Shown here one piece after another: positions 1-7,077 of a stretch of DNA of 16,917 nt (the stretch's first letter is position 1; each line of letters opens with the position of its first letter). The DNA lies in assembly GCA_027066965.1 (NCBI GenBank), contig JAMOMT010000027.1:1-16917 (forward strand), given 5' to 3'. The translations under genes were made by a program, and so were the position numbers. Under the pieces are notes generated by a model. It did not search any database, had not been told where the DNA came from, and saw only the letters and a list, made by a program, of their open reading frames with translations. Source of the DNA: Archaeoglobaceae archaeon. GTDB taxonomy: Archaea > Halobacteriota > Archaeoglobi > Archaeoglobales > Archaeoglobaceae.

Positions 1-809
1 ATATCGCCCTTTATCAGGTCGTTAAGTGCGAATGCTACTATCGCTGGGAAGACGAGGTATATAGCTGGAACCCAGAGCACCGGCTTTTTCAAGAGCTCCG
101 GGAAGAATTCGAGCACTATCTGGGCGCCTCCAGTAGCCCACCTTTCTCTCTGGGTCGTCCACTCCCTGAAACCTCTGGGTGCAGCTGTGAAAGCTCTGCC
201 GGCAGTTCCGAAACTGTAACCTTTCAGGCCCAGCCTGACTCCAAGGTCTGTATCCTCGTTTACGACATTTCTGAACCCACCCAGAGAGAAGAACACATCT
301 TTCCTTATCGCGAAAGCGGCACCATTCAAGCCGAGGCAGGAGTTCAGCCTTTCAGAAAGCTTGGCAACAGCAAACATGTTCAGGTAGTCTATATTTACGA
401 GTTTCTCCATGACGCTCGACCCAATTATTTCCTTTCTGATTTCCACGGCGTCGTACTTTTTCAGGGCCCTAACTATTTCCCCCACCTCGCACTCGAGTAC
501 GGTGTCAGAGTCTATGAAAAGCAGATACTCTCCTTCGGCAAGTCTAGAAGCTTCGTTGAGGGCTCTCCACTTTCCTCTCCTCTTCTCGCTTACCGAGAGT
601 TTGAAACTGTACTTTCTGATCAGGTACCTGAGCCTCGCATTCGGGCAGTCTGCGGCGAGTACGAACTCTCTCACACCCATCTTTTTTAGCATGAGGTAGT
701 TCTTCTCTATCATCCCGGGAGTTCTATAGGCTGCAAACACGACTGTTATTTTTTCAACGTCCTCCACACTTCGCTTGCACGCTTTGCCATCTTTCGACGT
801 ATCCTCCAC
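1..809 (-). CDS. Family 2 glycosyltransferase with C-terminal membrane region (partial at left edge)
   Basis: Transfers a sugar from an activated nucleotide donor, probably at the membrane for surface polysaccharide or glycolipid. The reading frame is open to the window edge, so the C-terminus is missing. On the minus strand it starts with the beta strand KITVVFAAYRTPG, then has FIDSDT (DxD-like metal/donor site, about 519-503), NEDTDLG (about 261-241, acceptor/catalytic acid region) and QRERW (about 154-140), the Q..RW motif of processive GT-A enzymes such as cellulose and hyaluronan synthases. A hydrophobic stretch beginning VLWVPAIYLVFPAIVAFAL follows, likely the first C-terminal membrane helix. 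There is no in-frame ATG near the 5' end. I used the GTG at 809; a GTG at 767 (giving MEDVEKITVVF) fits the fold equally well. It lies downstream of the DUF373 gene on the same strand. Donor and product cannot be told. The fold is sure; the start is not. Confidence 0.85.
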   Translation of the reverse strand, partial: MEDTSKDGKACKRSVEDVEKITVVFAAYRTPGMIEKNYLMLKKMGVREFVLAADCPNARLRYLIRKYSFKLSVSEKRRGKWRALNEASRLAEGEYLLFIDSDTVLECEVGEIVRALKKYDAVEIRKEIIGSSVMEKLVNIDYLNMFAVAKLSERLNSCLGLNGAAFAIRKDVFFSLGGFRNVVNEDTDLGVRLGLKGYSFGTAGRAFTAAPRGFREWTTQRERWATGGAQIVLEFFPELLKKPVLWVPAIYLVFPAIVAFALNDLIKGD

Positions 810-907
810 TTCTCCGCCCCCGCCATTGCGGCTTTTCTGGAAGAAAAATTTGAAGGTAAAAAAACTTTGGTGGTGATCTTGTATGGGGGTGAAATACTCA
901 GCTCCTA

Positions 908-1990
908 CTAGCTCCTTGCTGGCGTCGCCCTTATGGCCATAAGAGATGTCGCCGCTATCAGCACGGCTCCGAGAATCGAGTAAAGCAGGCACTGCAAGGC
1001 ACTGTGCCTAAATTCGAACCCAACTTCGCTGTTCGCGAGTATGAACACGCTTGCACCCCAGAGAACGAGTCCCGCTGATATGAGCATGAACGGCATAGCG
1101 AGCTGCCTTCTCACAGGCTTCTTCTCGACAAGGTGGTCGAAAAGTCTGCCGAGAGATGCTGATATTCCACCTCCAACGATCCACCAAACTGAGCCGTATA
1201 TGAACGCTGTGATTATCGTTATTATCCCGGGAGCTATCTTGCCCGTGTATATACTCCAGACGAGATTTACCCCCTGAATCGCTCCTATAATTATCAGTAT
1301 GGCAGAGACTACGTAGGCGACGAAGGAGAGTCTACCCTCGAGCAGAGCCTTTCTCAGGGTGGAGAAGTACTCTTCCACCGCGTCTTCGAGCCCGTAAGCC
1401 TTTATAAGGAAGTAAAGCCCTATAGTCAGGATTATGGCTCCCGAACCCCACTCAGGATAGCGTGCAAGAAGGAAAATTGAGTAAACGACGAATATTATAC
1501 CTATTGGCGTGAGCGTCATCCTCGCAATCTTTGGATCGTCAAGCATCTTCTTTATCAGAAAGTAGGTACCTTCGAGAGTTCTGCTCTGCCTCACTATAAC
1601 CCTATTGACGGCATCTATCCTGAATCTGCTCGATATGAGCGGCATGATGTACTCGTCCTCGCTTCCGTCGCTCACCACAACAACTCTCTCGGCTTTCAGG
1701 TTCTCCTTCAGCCAGTCAAGCTGTTCGGCTATCTTCGTATCTGACACGACTCCGACCCTCTCGTCTCCGCAGACCGTTACGACCTCTACGTCCTCTCCAG
1801 CCCTTCTCAGCTCGTCGTAAACTTTTACCGCTCCAAACATGGTGTTTACGTCCGACTCTTCGGGATCTGCTACGGCGAGCCTGACGGCTGCTTCCACGTT
1901 TGCCCTTCTTCCCACTACCGGTGATTTGATTCCAGTCTTCCTGCCGAGATCGTCATCCCTGTCTATCGCTATCACGAGCTTTTTGGGCAT
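908..1990 (-). CDS. DUF373 family multi-pass membrane protein
   Basis: A 360-residue archaeal membrane protein of unknown function that I recognise as DUF373. The N-terminal half is soluble and Rossmann-like: KLVIAIDRDDDLG at the start, SPVVGRRANVEAA, then VVTVCGDERVG and RVVVVSDGSEDE, which give acidic clusters after beta strands. From about residue 160 there are roughly six or seven hydrophobic segments, for example TPIGIIFVVYSIFLL, GAIILTIGLYFLI, VAYVVSAILIIIGAI and IAPGIITIITAFIYGSVWW. The ATG at 1990 lies about 28 bp from the centre of the shared TATA element at 2014-2022, so the transcript is probably leaderless. A glycosyltransferase follows about 100 nt downstream on the same strand and may be cotranscribed. 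The acidic N-terminal motifs suggest nucleotide or metal binding, but this is inference. Confidence 0.9.
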   Translation of the reverse strand: MPKKLVIAIDRDDDLGRKTGIKSPVVGRRANVEAAVRLAVADPEESDVNTMFGAVKVYDELRRAGEDVEVVTVCGDERVGVVSDTKIAEQLDWLKENLKAERVVVVSDGSEDEYIMPLISSRFRIDAVNRVIVRQSRTLEGTYFLIKKMLDDPKIARMTLTPIGIIFVVYSIFLLARYPEWGSGAIILTIGLYFLIKAYGLEDAVEEYFSTLRKALLEGRLSFVAYVVSAILIIIGAIQGVNLVWSIYTGKIAPGIITIITAFIYGSVWWIVGGGISASLGRLFDHLVEKKPVRRQLAMPFMLISAGLVLWGASVFILANSEVGFEFRHSALQCLLYSILGAVLIAATSLMAIRATPARS

Positions 1991-2045
1991 TCGAAAAAGA
2001 CATCGAGCAGGAAATATATAAAGCTACTTAAGAATGCAAATCTCG
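1991..2045. promoter_or_regulatory. Shared divergent promoter, symmetric TATA box
   Basis: The element AAATATATAAAG (2012-2023) reads as a TATA box on both strands; the minus strand shows TTTATATA. Its centre, near 2018, is 28 bp from the DUF373 ATG (1990) and 28 bp from the methyltransferase ATG at 2046. Archaeal TBP places the start of transcription about 25-27 bp downstream, so both transcripts would begin at or just before their start codons. No Shine-Dalgarno sequence precedes either ATG, which agrees with leaderless messages. Confidence 0.65.
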
Positions 2046-2993
2046 ATGAGCGAATTGCCGGAGGAAGTATTCAGGAATCTGAACCCTGATTTTTTCGAGA
2101 GATACTCGAAGGTTGATGGCTCAAGGGAGTTCTGGGAGTATATGGCAAAGCCCCTCAGGCTGAGCGTTAGGATAAACACTCTGAAGGGTAAGCTCGAGAA
2201 AGTTCTGGAGCTTCTGGAGAGGTACGGGAGGTTGGAGAAAGTTCCTTGGTGTGAGGAAGGGTTTTTCGTTTGCACAGACTCCTCTTGCCCGAACGGCTTG
2301 GACGGTTCGTGTCTAGAGCACCAGCTTGGGTTGATATTCTTTCAGGAAGCTTCTTCCATGATTCCTCCCGTAGTTCTGGGAGTTGAAAAGGGAAAAGCAA
2401 TCCTCGACATGGCTGCAGCTCCGGGAGCGAAGACTACTCAGATAGCCCAATATGTGGAGAACGAAGCTCTGATAATTGCCAACGACGTTAAGTATCCGAG
2501 AATAAACATACTGATCTCGAACCTTCAGAGGTGCTGTGCCATCGCTCACGTAACCATGTGCGATGGCAGGAAGTTTGGAAGGTACGGAGAGAAGTTCGAC
2601 TACGTTTTGCTGGACGCTCCATGCAGCAACGTCGGGATGGTTAGGAAGAACTACAAGTATGCGAAAATATGGAGCATGAAGGAAGTTTTAGCTCTCTCTA
2701 GACTTCAGAAGCAACTAATACTTTCAGCTTACGATAGTTTGAAGAGAGGTGGAGTACTTGTTTACTCCACGTGCACTCTCGACCCTCTAGAAGACGAGGA
2801 AGTAGTGGACCACCTCCTCGCGAACAGAAACGCCGTGGTCGAAGAGATAGACGCTCCGGTCAAGGGGGTCAAACCGTTCAGGGAGTTCGAAGGTAGGGAG
2901 TACTCGGATGAGGTCAAAAAGTGTTTGAGGGTACATCCCCAGTGCAACGACACAGAAGGGTTCTTCGTTGCTAGAATAAGGAAGCCGGAATAA
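2046..2993 (+). CDS. RsmB/NSUN-family tRNA/rRNA cytosine-C5 methyltransferase
   Basis: SAM-dependent enzyme that methylates carbon 5 of cytosine in tRNA or rRNA (COG0144, Nol1/Nop2/Sun). Numbered from the ATG at 2046 (315 aa): SAM motif I LDMAAAPGAKTTQ at about 120-132, motif II acid in ANDVKYPR near 147, motif IV DAPCS with C193, and motif VI STCTLDPLEDEE with C243. C243 would be the nucleophile and C193 the release cysteine. An N-terminal NSUN-type RNA-binding segment (PLRLSVRINTLKG) precedes these. An earlier in-frame ATG at 2034 would add four residues; I prefer 2046 because the TATA box is about 28 bp upstream of it and only 16 bp from 2034. The next gene encodes a PUA-like RNA-binding protein, a domain fused to the methyltransferase in some relatives. 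The target base cannot be read from the sequence. Confidence 0.92.
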   Translation: MSELPEEVFRNLNPDFFERYSKVDGSREFWEYMAKPLRLSVRINTLKGKLEKVLELLERYGRLEKVPWCEEGFFVCTDSSCPNGLDGSCLEHQLGLIFFQEASSMIPPVVLGVEKGKAILDMAAAPGAKTTQIAQYVENEALIIANDVKYPRINILISNLQRCCAIAHVTMCDGRKFGRYGEKFDYVLLDAPCSNVGMVRKNYKYAKIWSMKEVLALSRLQKQLILSAYDSLKRGGVLVYSTCTLDPLEDEEVVDHLLANRNAVVEEIDAPVKGVKPFREFEGREYSDEVKKCLRVHPQCNDTEGFFVARIRKPE

Positions 2994-3035
2994 AGATGAG
3001 TAAATGAGTAAGGCCGAAAAGGAGTGTTGGACGAA

Positions 3036-3470
3036 ATGAAGAAGTTTAAGGACGTCAGCGACGACGTCAAAAAGATACTCCTCGAGCAGTTTGGAATAGA
3101 GTGCGATTACAGGTTTTACGAAGGAGGAAAGGGGAAGATATACGCGGTAAAAGAGGACGCTCCCGACTTTTTGAGAAGGAAGGTCGTGCACTCTGGCGTT
3201 TACGTCGGTAGAATTGAGAGAGACGGATTCAGGCTCAGCCTAGACGGAGCAGCCCTTCTTGGTAGGTATGCAAAGAGATGCGTGGTTGACGTTGGAGACG
3301 AGGTTGTTGAGAGGTGGATGAAAGGAGAGGATTTAGAAGATTTGGAGCTCGAAAGTGATTGTTCTTATGTGATACTCAGGTGGAGAGGATTTTATGTAGG
3401 GTGTGGTAAAGTCGTGGACGGGAAAGTTAAGAACTACATTCCAAAAAACAGGAGGATTTCAGTCCCGTGA
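3036..3470 (+). CDS. PUA-like RNA-binding protein (RsmF C-terminal-domain/COG3270-like)
   Basis: Small basic protein of 144 residues that I assign to the PUA-like family found as the C-terminal domain of RsmF-type methyltransferases and as a stand-alone archaeal protein. Supporting features are a first half with GKGKIYAVKED and SGVYVGRIERDGFRLSLDGA (a strand-turn-strand PUA pattern), and a C-terminal YVGCGKVVDGKVKNYIPKNRR, typical of the family's closing strand and basic tail. It starts 42 nt after the methyltransferase stop (tandem stop codons lie between), so the two are probably one operon and the protein may deliver RNA to that enzyme. GGAG at 3021-3024 lies 11 nt before the ATG at 3036. 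An upstream GTG at 3024 overlaps that GGAG and would add four residues. Family assignment is from pattern memory; moderately sure. Confidence 0.72.
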   Translation: MKKFKDVSDDVKKILLEQFGIECDYRFYEGGKGKIYAVKEDAPDFLRRKVVHSGVYVGRIERDGFRLSLDGAALLGRYAKRCVVDVGDEVVERWMKGEDLEDLELESDCSYVILRWRGFYVGCGKVVDGKVKNYIPKNRRISVP

Positions 3471-3612
3471 TTATATCATTTGACCTCGGCTTGCTTGCTG
3501 GTTTTTAACCTCTTCGAGCTTTTCCAGAGTGATCTTCTTACTGCATAGTCGTTTTCTGATTACTCCATTTGACCAGCTCACTTCTAATCTTTTCCTGTTT
3601 AAACAATTCCAT
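3471..3612 (-). pseudogene. Possible decayed small ORF (two overlapping minus-strand frames)
   Basis: A minus-strand ATG at 3612 opens a 24-residue frame (MELFKQEKIRSELVKW...) that stops at 3538. A second frame overlaps it, runs to a stop at 3471-3473, and reads RKRLCSKKITLEKLEEVKNQ near its end, a charged helix-like sequence unusual for random AT-rich DNA. The second frame has only a GTG (3581) as possible start. Together they could be a small gene broken by a frameshift, or chance. I do not recognise the family. Weak call. Confidence 0.18.
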
Positions 3613-3767
3613 AGGTTAATTCAGAAATTGATCGATTTTAATCTTGTTTCAGCGACTTTCCACTTCTCCAATCCCTTTTATTGCTCTTGAAACAATAAAA
3701 TAATAATTGTTGGATTAATGAAATATCACGATTGAGTTATAGATTAAGTTGAATTATCATTAAAAAT
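3471..3767. other. AT-rich convergent intergenic region with possible gene remnant
   Basis: This 297-bp gap separates the 3' ends of the PUA-like gene and ABCE1. It holds an 8-bp inverted repeat, TTTTATTG/CAATAAAA (3676-3683 and 3693-3700, 9-nt loop), which could help end transcription from either side. It also holds two short minus-strand reading frames that look partly coding (listed separately). The part next to ABCE1 is T-rich on the minus strand, as expected for archaeal termination. I see no tRNA, box C/D RNA or repeat array. Confidence 0.5.
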
Positions 3768-5522
3768 TTAAAAGTAATAATAGTACTCTCCTTTTGCCTT
3801 CTGCTCTCTGTCAAGCCTCGAATCGGGTTTGTTTATTCTTGGTCTCTTGGTCTCCTCGTCTCTCCTGAACGTTATTCCGAGCTTGGAGAGAAACCTATTC
3901 ATTCCCTCCCTCATGCCCATAGGCCTGCTGGCTCTACCCCTTCTGCCGGGTTCTCCCTCGAACACTAGCAGCCTATCGCTTATCATGTCTATCAAGTATA
4001 TGTCGTGATCGACGACGAGCACACTTTTCTCCATGTTCATAGCGAACCTCCTGATTATTCTCGCAGCCTCCGTCCTCTGCTCCACATCGAGGTGGGCTGA
4101 GGGTTCGTCAAGCAGGTATAAGTCGGCGTCTCTAAGCAGACAAGCGACTATTGCAACTCTTTGCAGTTCTCCACCGCTCAACTCGCTTAACCTTTTGTCA
4201 GCGATTTTATCAATCCCGAGAGGTTTTACGAATTCCGTTTTGTAGTAAGAAGTTTCGACCGCCGGGTTTACTGACCTAAGGAAGTCAATGACCTTCGCCG
4301 AGCTATCTGCTTTCACATACTGGGGCTTGTAGGATACCTTCAGCTCCAACTTTACTCTCTCTTCGTCGTCCTTTTCTACACCCGCGAGAACTTTGACAAA
4401 GGTAGACTTACCCGTTGCGTTCGCTCCAACAACTCCGAGCACCTCTCCTATCTTCACATCTCCACCACTTGCCTCAAGCTTAAATCCGGGGTAGGTTTTG
4501 GTAAAGGGAGGATACTCTGCGAGTACTTTCTCGCACTCGCTCTCCCTCGGCTGGAACATGTCGAACTCAATTGGTTTATCTCTAATCTGCACGTTCTCCT
4601 CTGGTAGGTATCCTCTGAGGTACTGGTTTATTCCAACTCTGACACCCTTTGGATTCGTTATTATTCCATAAACGCCCGGTTCGCCGTAGCTTATGTGAAT
4701 TAGATCGGCGAGCAAGTCCAGAATTGCAATATCGTGCTCGACTATCAGCACGGGTTTTTTCTTTGCTATGTCTCTCACTGCGTTCGCAGCAGCTATTCGC
4801 TGGTAAATGTCAAGGTAAGAAGTAATCTCGTCGAGGAAGTAGAAGTCCGCATCCTTCGACAGGCAAGCAGCTATGGCAATCCTCTGCAATTCTCCACCGC
4901 TGAGCTCTGATATGTCCTTCCTTACACTGTTCTCGAGTCCGAGCTTTGATATGTACTCGTCCACTCTACCAGTTTCGTCTGCCTTTTTGAGGAGGTCAAT
5001 TGCCTTTCCCTTGTACACCTTCGGTATCACCTCTATGTACTGCGGTTTGACAGCTGTCCTTATCTTTCCGTCTGCAAGAGCCTTCAGGTAGTCAAGCAAC
5101 TCAGTTCCGGCAAATCTGTCGAATATTTCCTCCCAGCTTGCCTCCTCTTTCCCAAGGTTGGGTTTCAACTGGCCTGAGAGGATTCTGACTGCTGTTGTCT
5201 TTCCAGTTCCGTTTGCTCCGAGTAAACCAACGACGTGACCTTTCTTGGGTATGGGGAGGTTGTACAGAACGAAACCGTTCTTTCCATATCTGTGGACTTC
5301 CCTGCCTTCAAGCCTCTCTGGCAGGTTTACTATCGATATCGCGTTGAAGGGACACTTCTTTACGCATATACCGCAGCCAACGCAGAGTTCCTCAGAGATG
5401 ACTGCAATATCGTTAACGACTATCGCCTCAGCTCCGGTCCTCACTTTTGGGCAGTACTTCACGCACTCGAGACTGCACCTTTTCGGTTTGCATTTTTTCG
5501 GGTCTACTACTGCTAACCTCAT
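3768..5522 (-). CDS. ABCE1/Rli1 ribosome-recycling ATPase
   Basis: Splits ribosomes into subunits after termination, working with aRF1/aPelota, and takes part in initiation. It is 584 residues, close to the family norm. The N-terminal ferredoxin-like domain has eight cysteines at 11, 16, 20, 24 and 47, 50, 53, 57 (two 4Fe-4S clusters). NBD1: Walker A GANGTGKTT (102-110), signature LSGGE (207-211), Walker B FLDE with E232, H263. NBD2: GANATGKST (366-374), LSGGE (448-452), LLDEPSAHLD with E473, H506. The tail GEYYYYF is typical of archaeal members. NBD1 reads DEITSYLD where other ABC proteins usually have DEP; I recall similar DEIT forms in euryarchaeal ABCE1, so this is probably normal. GGGTGAT (5526-5532) lies 3 nt before the ATG, and a TATA-like TTTAAAA lies about 50 bp upstream. 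Confidence 0.98.
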   Translation of the reverse strand: MRLAVVDPKKCKPKRCSLECVKYCPKVRTGAEAIVVNDIAVISEELCVGCGICVKKCPFNAISIVNLPERLEGREVHRYGKNGFVLYNLPIPKKGHVVGLLGANGTGKTTAVRILSGQLKPNLGKEEASWEEIFDRFAGTELLDYLKALADGKIRTAVKPQYIEVIPKVYKGKAIDLLKKADETGRVDEYISKLGLENSVRKDISELSGGELQRIAIAACLSKDADFYFLDEITSYLDIYQRIAAANAVRDIAKKKPVLIVEHDIAILDLLADLIHISYGEPGVYGIITNPKGVRVGINQYLRGYLPEENVQIRDKPIEFDMFQPRESECEKVLAEYPPFTKTYPGFKLEASGGDVKIGEVLGVVGANATGKSTFVKVLAGVEKDDEERVKLELKVSYKPQYVKADSSAKVIDFLRSVNPAVETSYYKTEFVKPLGIDKIADKRLSELSGGELQRVAIVACLLRDADLYLLDEPSAHLDVEQRTEAARIIRRFAMNMEKSVLVVDHDIYLIDMISDRLLVFEGEPGRRGRASRPMGMREGMNRFLSKLGITFRRDEETKRPRINKPDSRLDREQKAKGEYYYYF

Positions 5523-5525
5523 GCA

Positions 5526-5578
5526 ATCACCCTGATGTGTGATGTGGCAGGCGTGGGTTGAGGTTCAGAGTTTTAAAG
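5526..5578 (-). promoter_or_regulatory. ABCE1 promoter and ribosome-binding site
   Basis: On the minus strand CTTTAAAA (5571-5578) is a likely TATA box, giving a start near 5547 and a leader of about 25 nt. The leader carries GGGTGAT at 5526-5532, complementary to the 16S rRNA 3' end. ABCE1 is thus one of the genes here that uses a leader and Shine-Dalgarno rather than a leaderless message. Confidence 0.45.
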
Positions 5579-5684
5579 TTTTTAACGATCTCTTTACTCT
5601 CGACTTCTAGCTTCCTTTTAGTTCCTTCTGCCGACTCGTTCACTCATGAAGCTTAAAAACTGTGGAGTTATAATGATTTTTATA

Positions 5685-5700
5685 AAGTTTTTAAAAACTT
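5685..5700. repeat. 16-bp perfect palindrome downstream of GAPDH
   Basis: AAGTTTTTAAAAACTT is perfectly self-complementary and lies 23 bp after the GAPDH stop, in a stretch rich in T runs on the minus strand. The likely role is termination of the CooT-GAPDH transcript. It could instead be a binding site for a dimeric regulator, but it is over 100 bp from the ABCE1 TATA box. Confidence 0.4.
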
Positions 5701-5723
5701 ATAAAAGTAAAAATTAAAATAAA

Positions 5724-6818
5724 TCAAGCTCTAATTTCACCAATCCCAAGGCTCTTGTTCGTCAGCTCCATGCTCTCCTCTCTGCTCTTCAGCTCGAACA
5801 TCGCCCTTATCGCGTCTATGTTCTCTGGTACGACTATTGCTTCCTGGTGTATTGCTTGAGTGAGGTATATCTCCCCATCAACGACGGCTACGCTGTCTCT
5901 CCAAACGCAGTTCTCGAAGATGTCGTACCTCATCCTCACCTCTCTTGCCCACTCGATTATTTTTGCTGTTGACGTGAAGCCGTCGCTCTCCTCAAAAGTC
6001 AAAATCCTCGGCTCCTTTTCGAGAACATCCACTATGTCGTCAACTTTTGGCACCTCCTTCGGAACTATGTTCAGCGAGTGAACGTGCATGAGTGTTGTTG
6101 GAACCTTGAAAGCGACTGTGGTTATGTCAACGTCAAGAACTGTCTGTACATCCGGCCCGTGGTGTGAGGGGAGAGTAATGGGATTTGGCATTATTCCGTT
6201 CACAAGACCTTTCTTGTCTTCCTTTGGATCAACGACTCTCCTTATCATCGTCGCTCTCACTTTCTCTATTCCGAAGTTCTCCTTTATCAAATAAAGAACT
6301 CTCGTAAGGCCAGTGGTATTGCAGCTTACTACCCTCACGTAATCCTTTCCCAGAGCTTTGTCGTAGCAGGCGAGGGCGTTGAATGAGACTTCAGCAACTC
6401 CAGCCTTCTCGCCGCCCTGAAATATGGCTTTTACTCCAGCCTTCTCGTACTTAGGCTTGTTTTCAGCTCCAATCTTTCCGGGGCTGCAGTCTACAACAAT
6501 GTCTACCTTTTCTAGCAAGTCATCTATCGTTCCCTCAATCTCGATTCCGGCCCTCTCAAAGAGCTCTGCCCTCTCAGGTATCGCGGCGTAGAGTTTGTAA
6601 CCCTTCTTAACAGCCATCCTCGCCTCGAAGTCAGGCTTAGTCTTCGTAACTCCGACGACACACATATCCTTCTGCAGGCTTACTGCGTCGGCTACCCTCT
6701 TTCCTATCGTGCCGTAGCCGTTTATTGCGACTTTTACCTTACCCCTCTTTCTACAACTCTTTTTCGAACTTTTTCCGGCTTTCAAACTCGTTTTCGAACT
6801 GGACTTCCTTTTAGGCAT
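5724..6818 (-). CDS. gap: Type II (archaeal) glyceraldehyde-3-phosphate dehydrogenase with basic N-terminal extension
   Basis: Cytoplasmic tetrameric enzyme that interconverts glyceraldehyde 3-phosphate and 1,3-bisphosphoglycerate with NAD(P), in archaea mainly toward gluconeogenesis. The core begins KVKVAINGYGTIGKR (GYGTIG at 34-39, Rossmann loop), has VVSCNTTGLTR with catalytic C166, and continues with RRVVDPKEDKKG and PNPITLPSHHGPDVQT, typical of the archaeal type. It is 364 residues against about 335-340 in the family. The excess is an N-terminal tail with 12 Lys/Arg and 7 Ser in 27 residues. No ATG or GTG lies nearer the core; a TTG at codon 12 would still leave most of the tail. Its ATG lies inside the end of the CooT-like gene (8-nt overlap ATGCCTAA), with GGTGGT and GAGG just before it, so the two are coupled. 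Confidence 0.96.
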   Translation of the reverse strand: MPKRKSSSKTSLKAGKSSKKSCRKRGKVKVAINGYGTIGKRVADAVSLQKDMCVVGVTKTKPDFEARMAVKKGYKLYAAIPERAELFERAGIEIEGTIDDLLEKVDIVVDCSPGKIGAENKPKYEKAGVKAIFQGGEKAGVAEVSFNALACYDKALGKDYVRVVSCNTTGLTRVLYLIKENFGIEKVRATMIRRVVDPKEDKKGLVNGIMPNPITLPSHHGPDVQTVLDVDITTVAFKVPTTLMHVHSLNIVPKEVPKVDDIVDVLEKEPRILTFEESDGFTSTAKIIEWAREVRMRYDIFENCVWRDSVAVVDGEIYLTQAIHQEAIVVPENIDAIRAMFELKSREESMELTNKSLGIGEIRA

Positions 6819-6999
6819 CCTCTACCACCACCTTGTGAGAACCCATGTCCATGAGAACGATCCTTCCCCTAATCTCCTTAAATTCTCCAAAAATGCCATA
6901 AAGCTTCAGCCGATTACCTTCGACCTCTATTCTGATAACGTCCTCCATTACGAGCTCCTCTTTATCGTCCTTTCTCAAAAACACCTTCGACTCGCACAC
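6811..6999 (-). CDS. CooT-like small protein (predicted nickel/RNA-binding family PF10133)
   Basis: A 62-residue protein opening MCESKVFL and continuing with ELVMEDVIRIEVEGNRLKLYGIFGE and a late GSHKVVVE. This matches the CooT family layout: invariant Cys2 after the start Met, then a small beta barrel. CooT of Rhodospirillum binds Ni(II) through Cys2 and helps mature CO dehydrogenase; many archaeal members have no known role. It starts with GTG (6997-6999), about 26 bp from the centre of the AT-rich element at 7020-7033, so the transcript is probably leaderless. Its last 8 nt overlap the GAPDH start. Whether it handles nickel here is inference; no nickel enzyme gene is in the window. Confidence 0.8.
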   Translation of the reverse strand: MCESKVFLRKDDKEELVMEDVIRIEVEGNRLKLYGIFGEFKEIRGRIVLMDMGSHKVVVEDA

Positions 7000-7077
7000 G
7001 TTTGAATGTTGAAAATCTACATTAAAAAATGTTTGGATTTCAGCCCGCTCGAACCCGCTTGAACTCGTTTTCGGCTG
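7000..7077. promoter_or_regulatory. Divergent promoter region CooT / deoxyhypusine synthase
   Basis: ACATTAAAAAATGT (7020-7033) has 5-bp inverted ends around an A run and is the only AT-rich element in this gap. Its centre is about 26 bp from the CooT GTG, giving a leaderless message on the minus strand. On the plus strand transcription would start near 7052, leaving about 26 nt before the deoxyhypusine synthase ATG at 7078, with no clear Shine-Dalgarno. Assignment rests on position and base content only. Confidence 0.45.

Noticed and set aside
231..238. Insertion sequences, CRISPR repeats or tRNA genes anywhere in the window
   Set aside because: Both strands were read for spaced repeats, cloverleaf patterns and transposase motifs; none were found. 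The coordinates are a placeholder for a window-wide negative.
2787..3191. Minus-strand frame of 134 codons over the methyltransferase and PUA-like genes
   Set aside because: Antisense to the methyltransferase C-terminus and the PUA-like gene; no recognisable motif.
3676..3700. Inverted repeat TTTTATTG/CAATAAAA as a mobile-element end
   Set aside because: Only 8 bp, AT-rich, without target duplication or transposase; a weak terminator is more likely.
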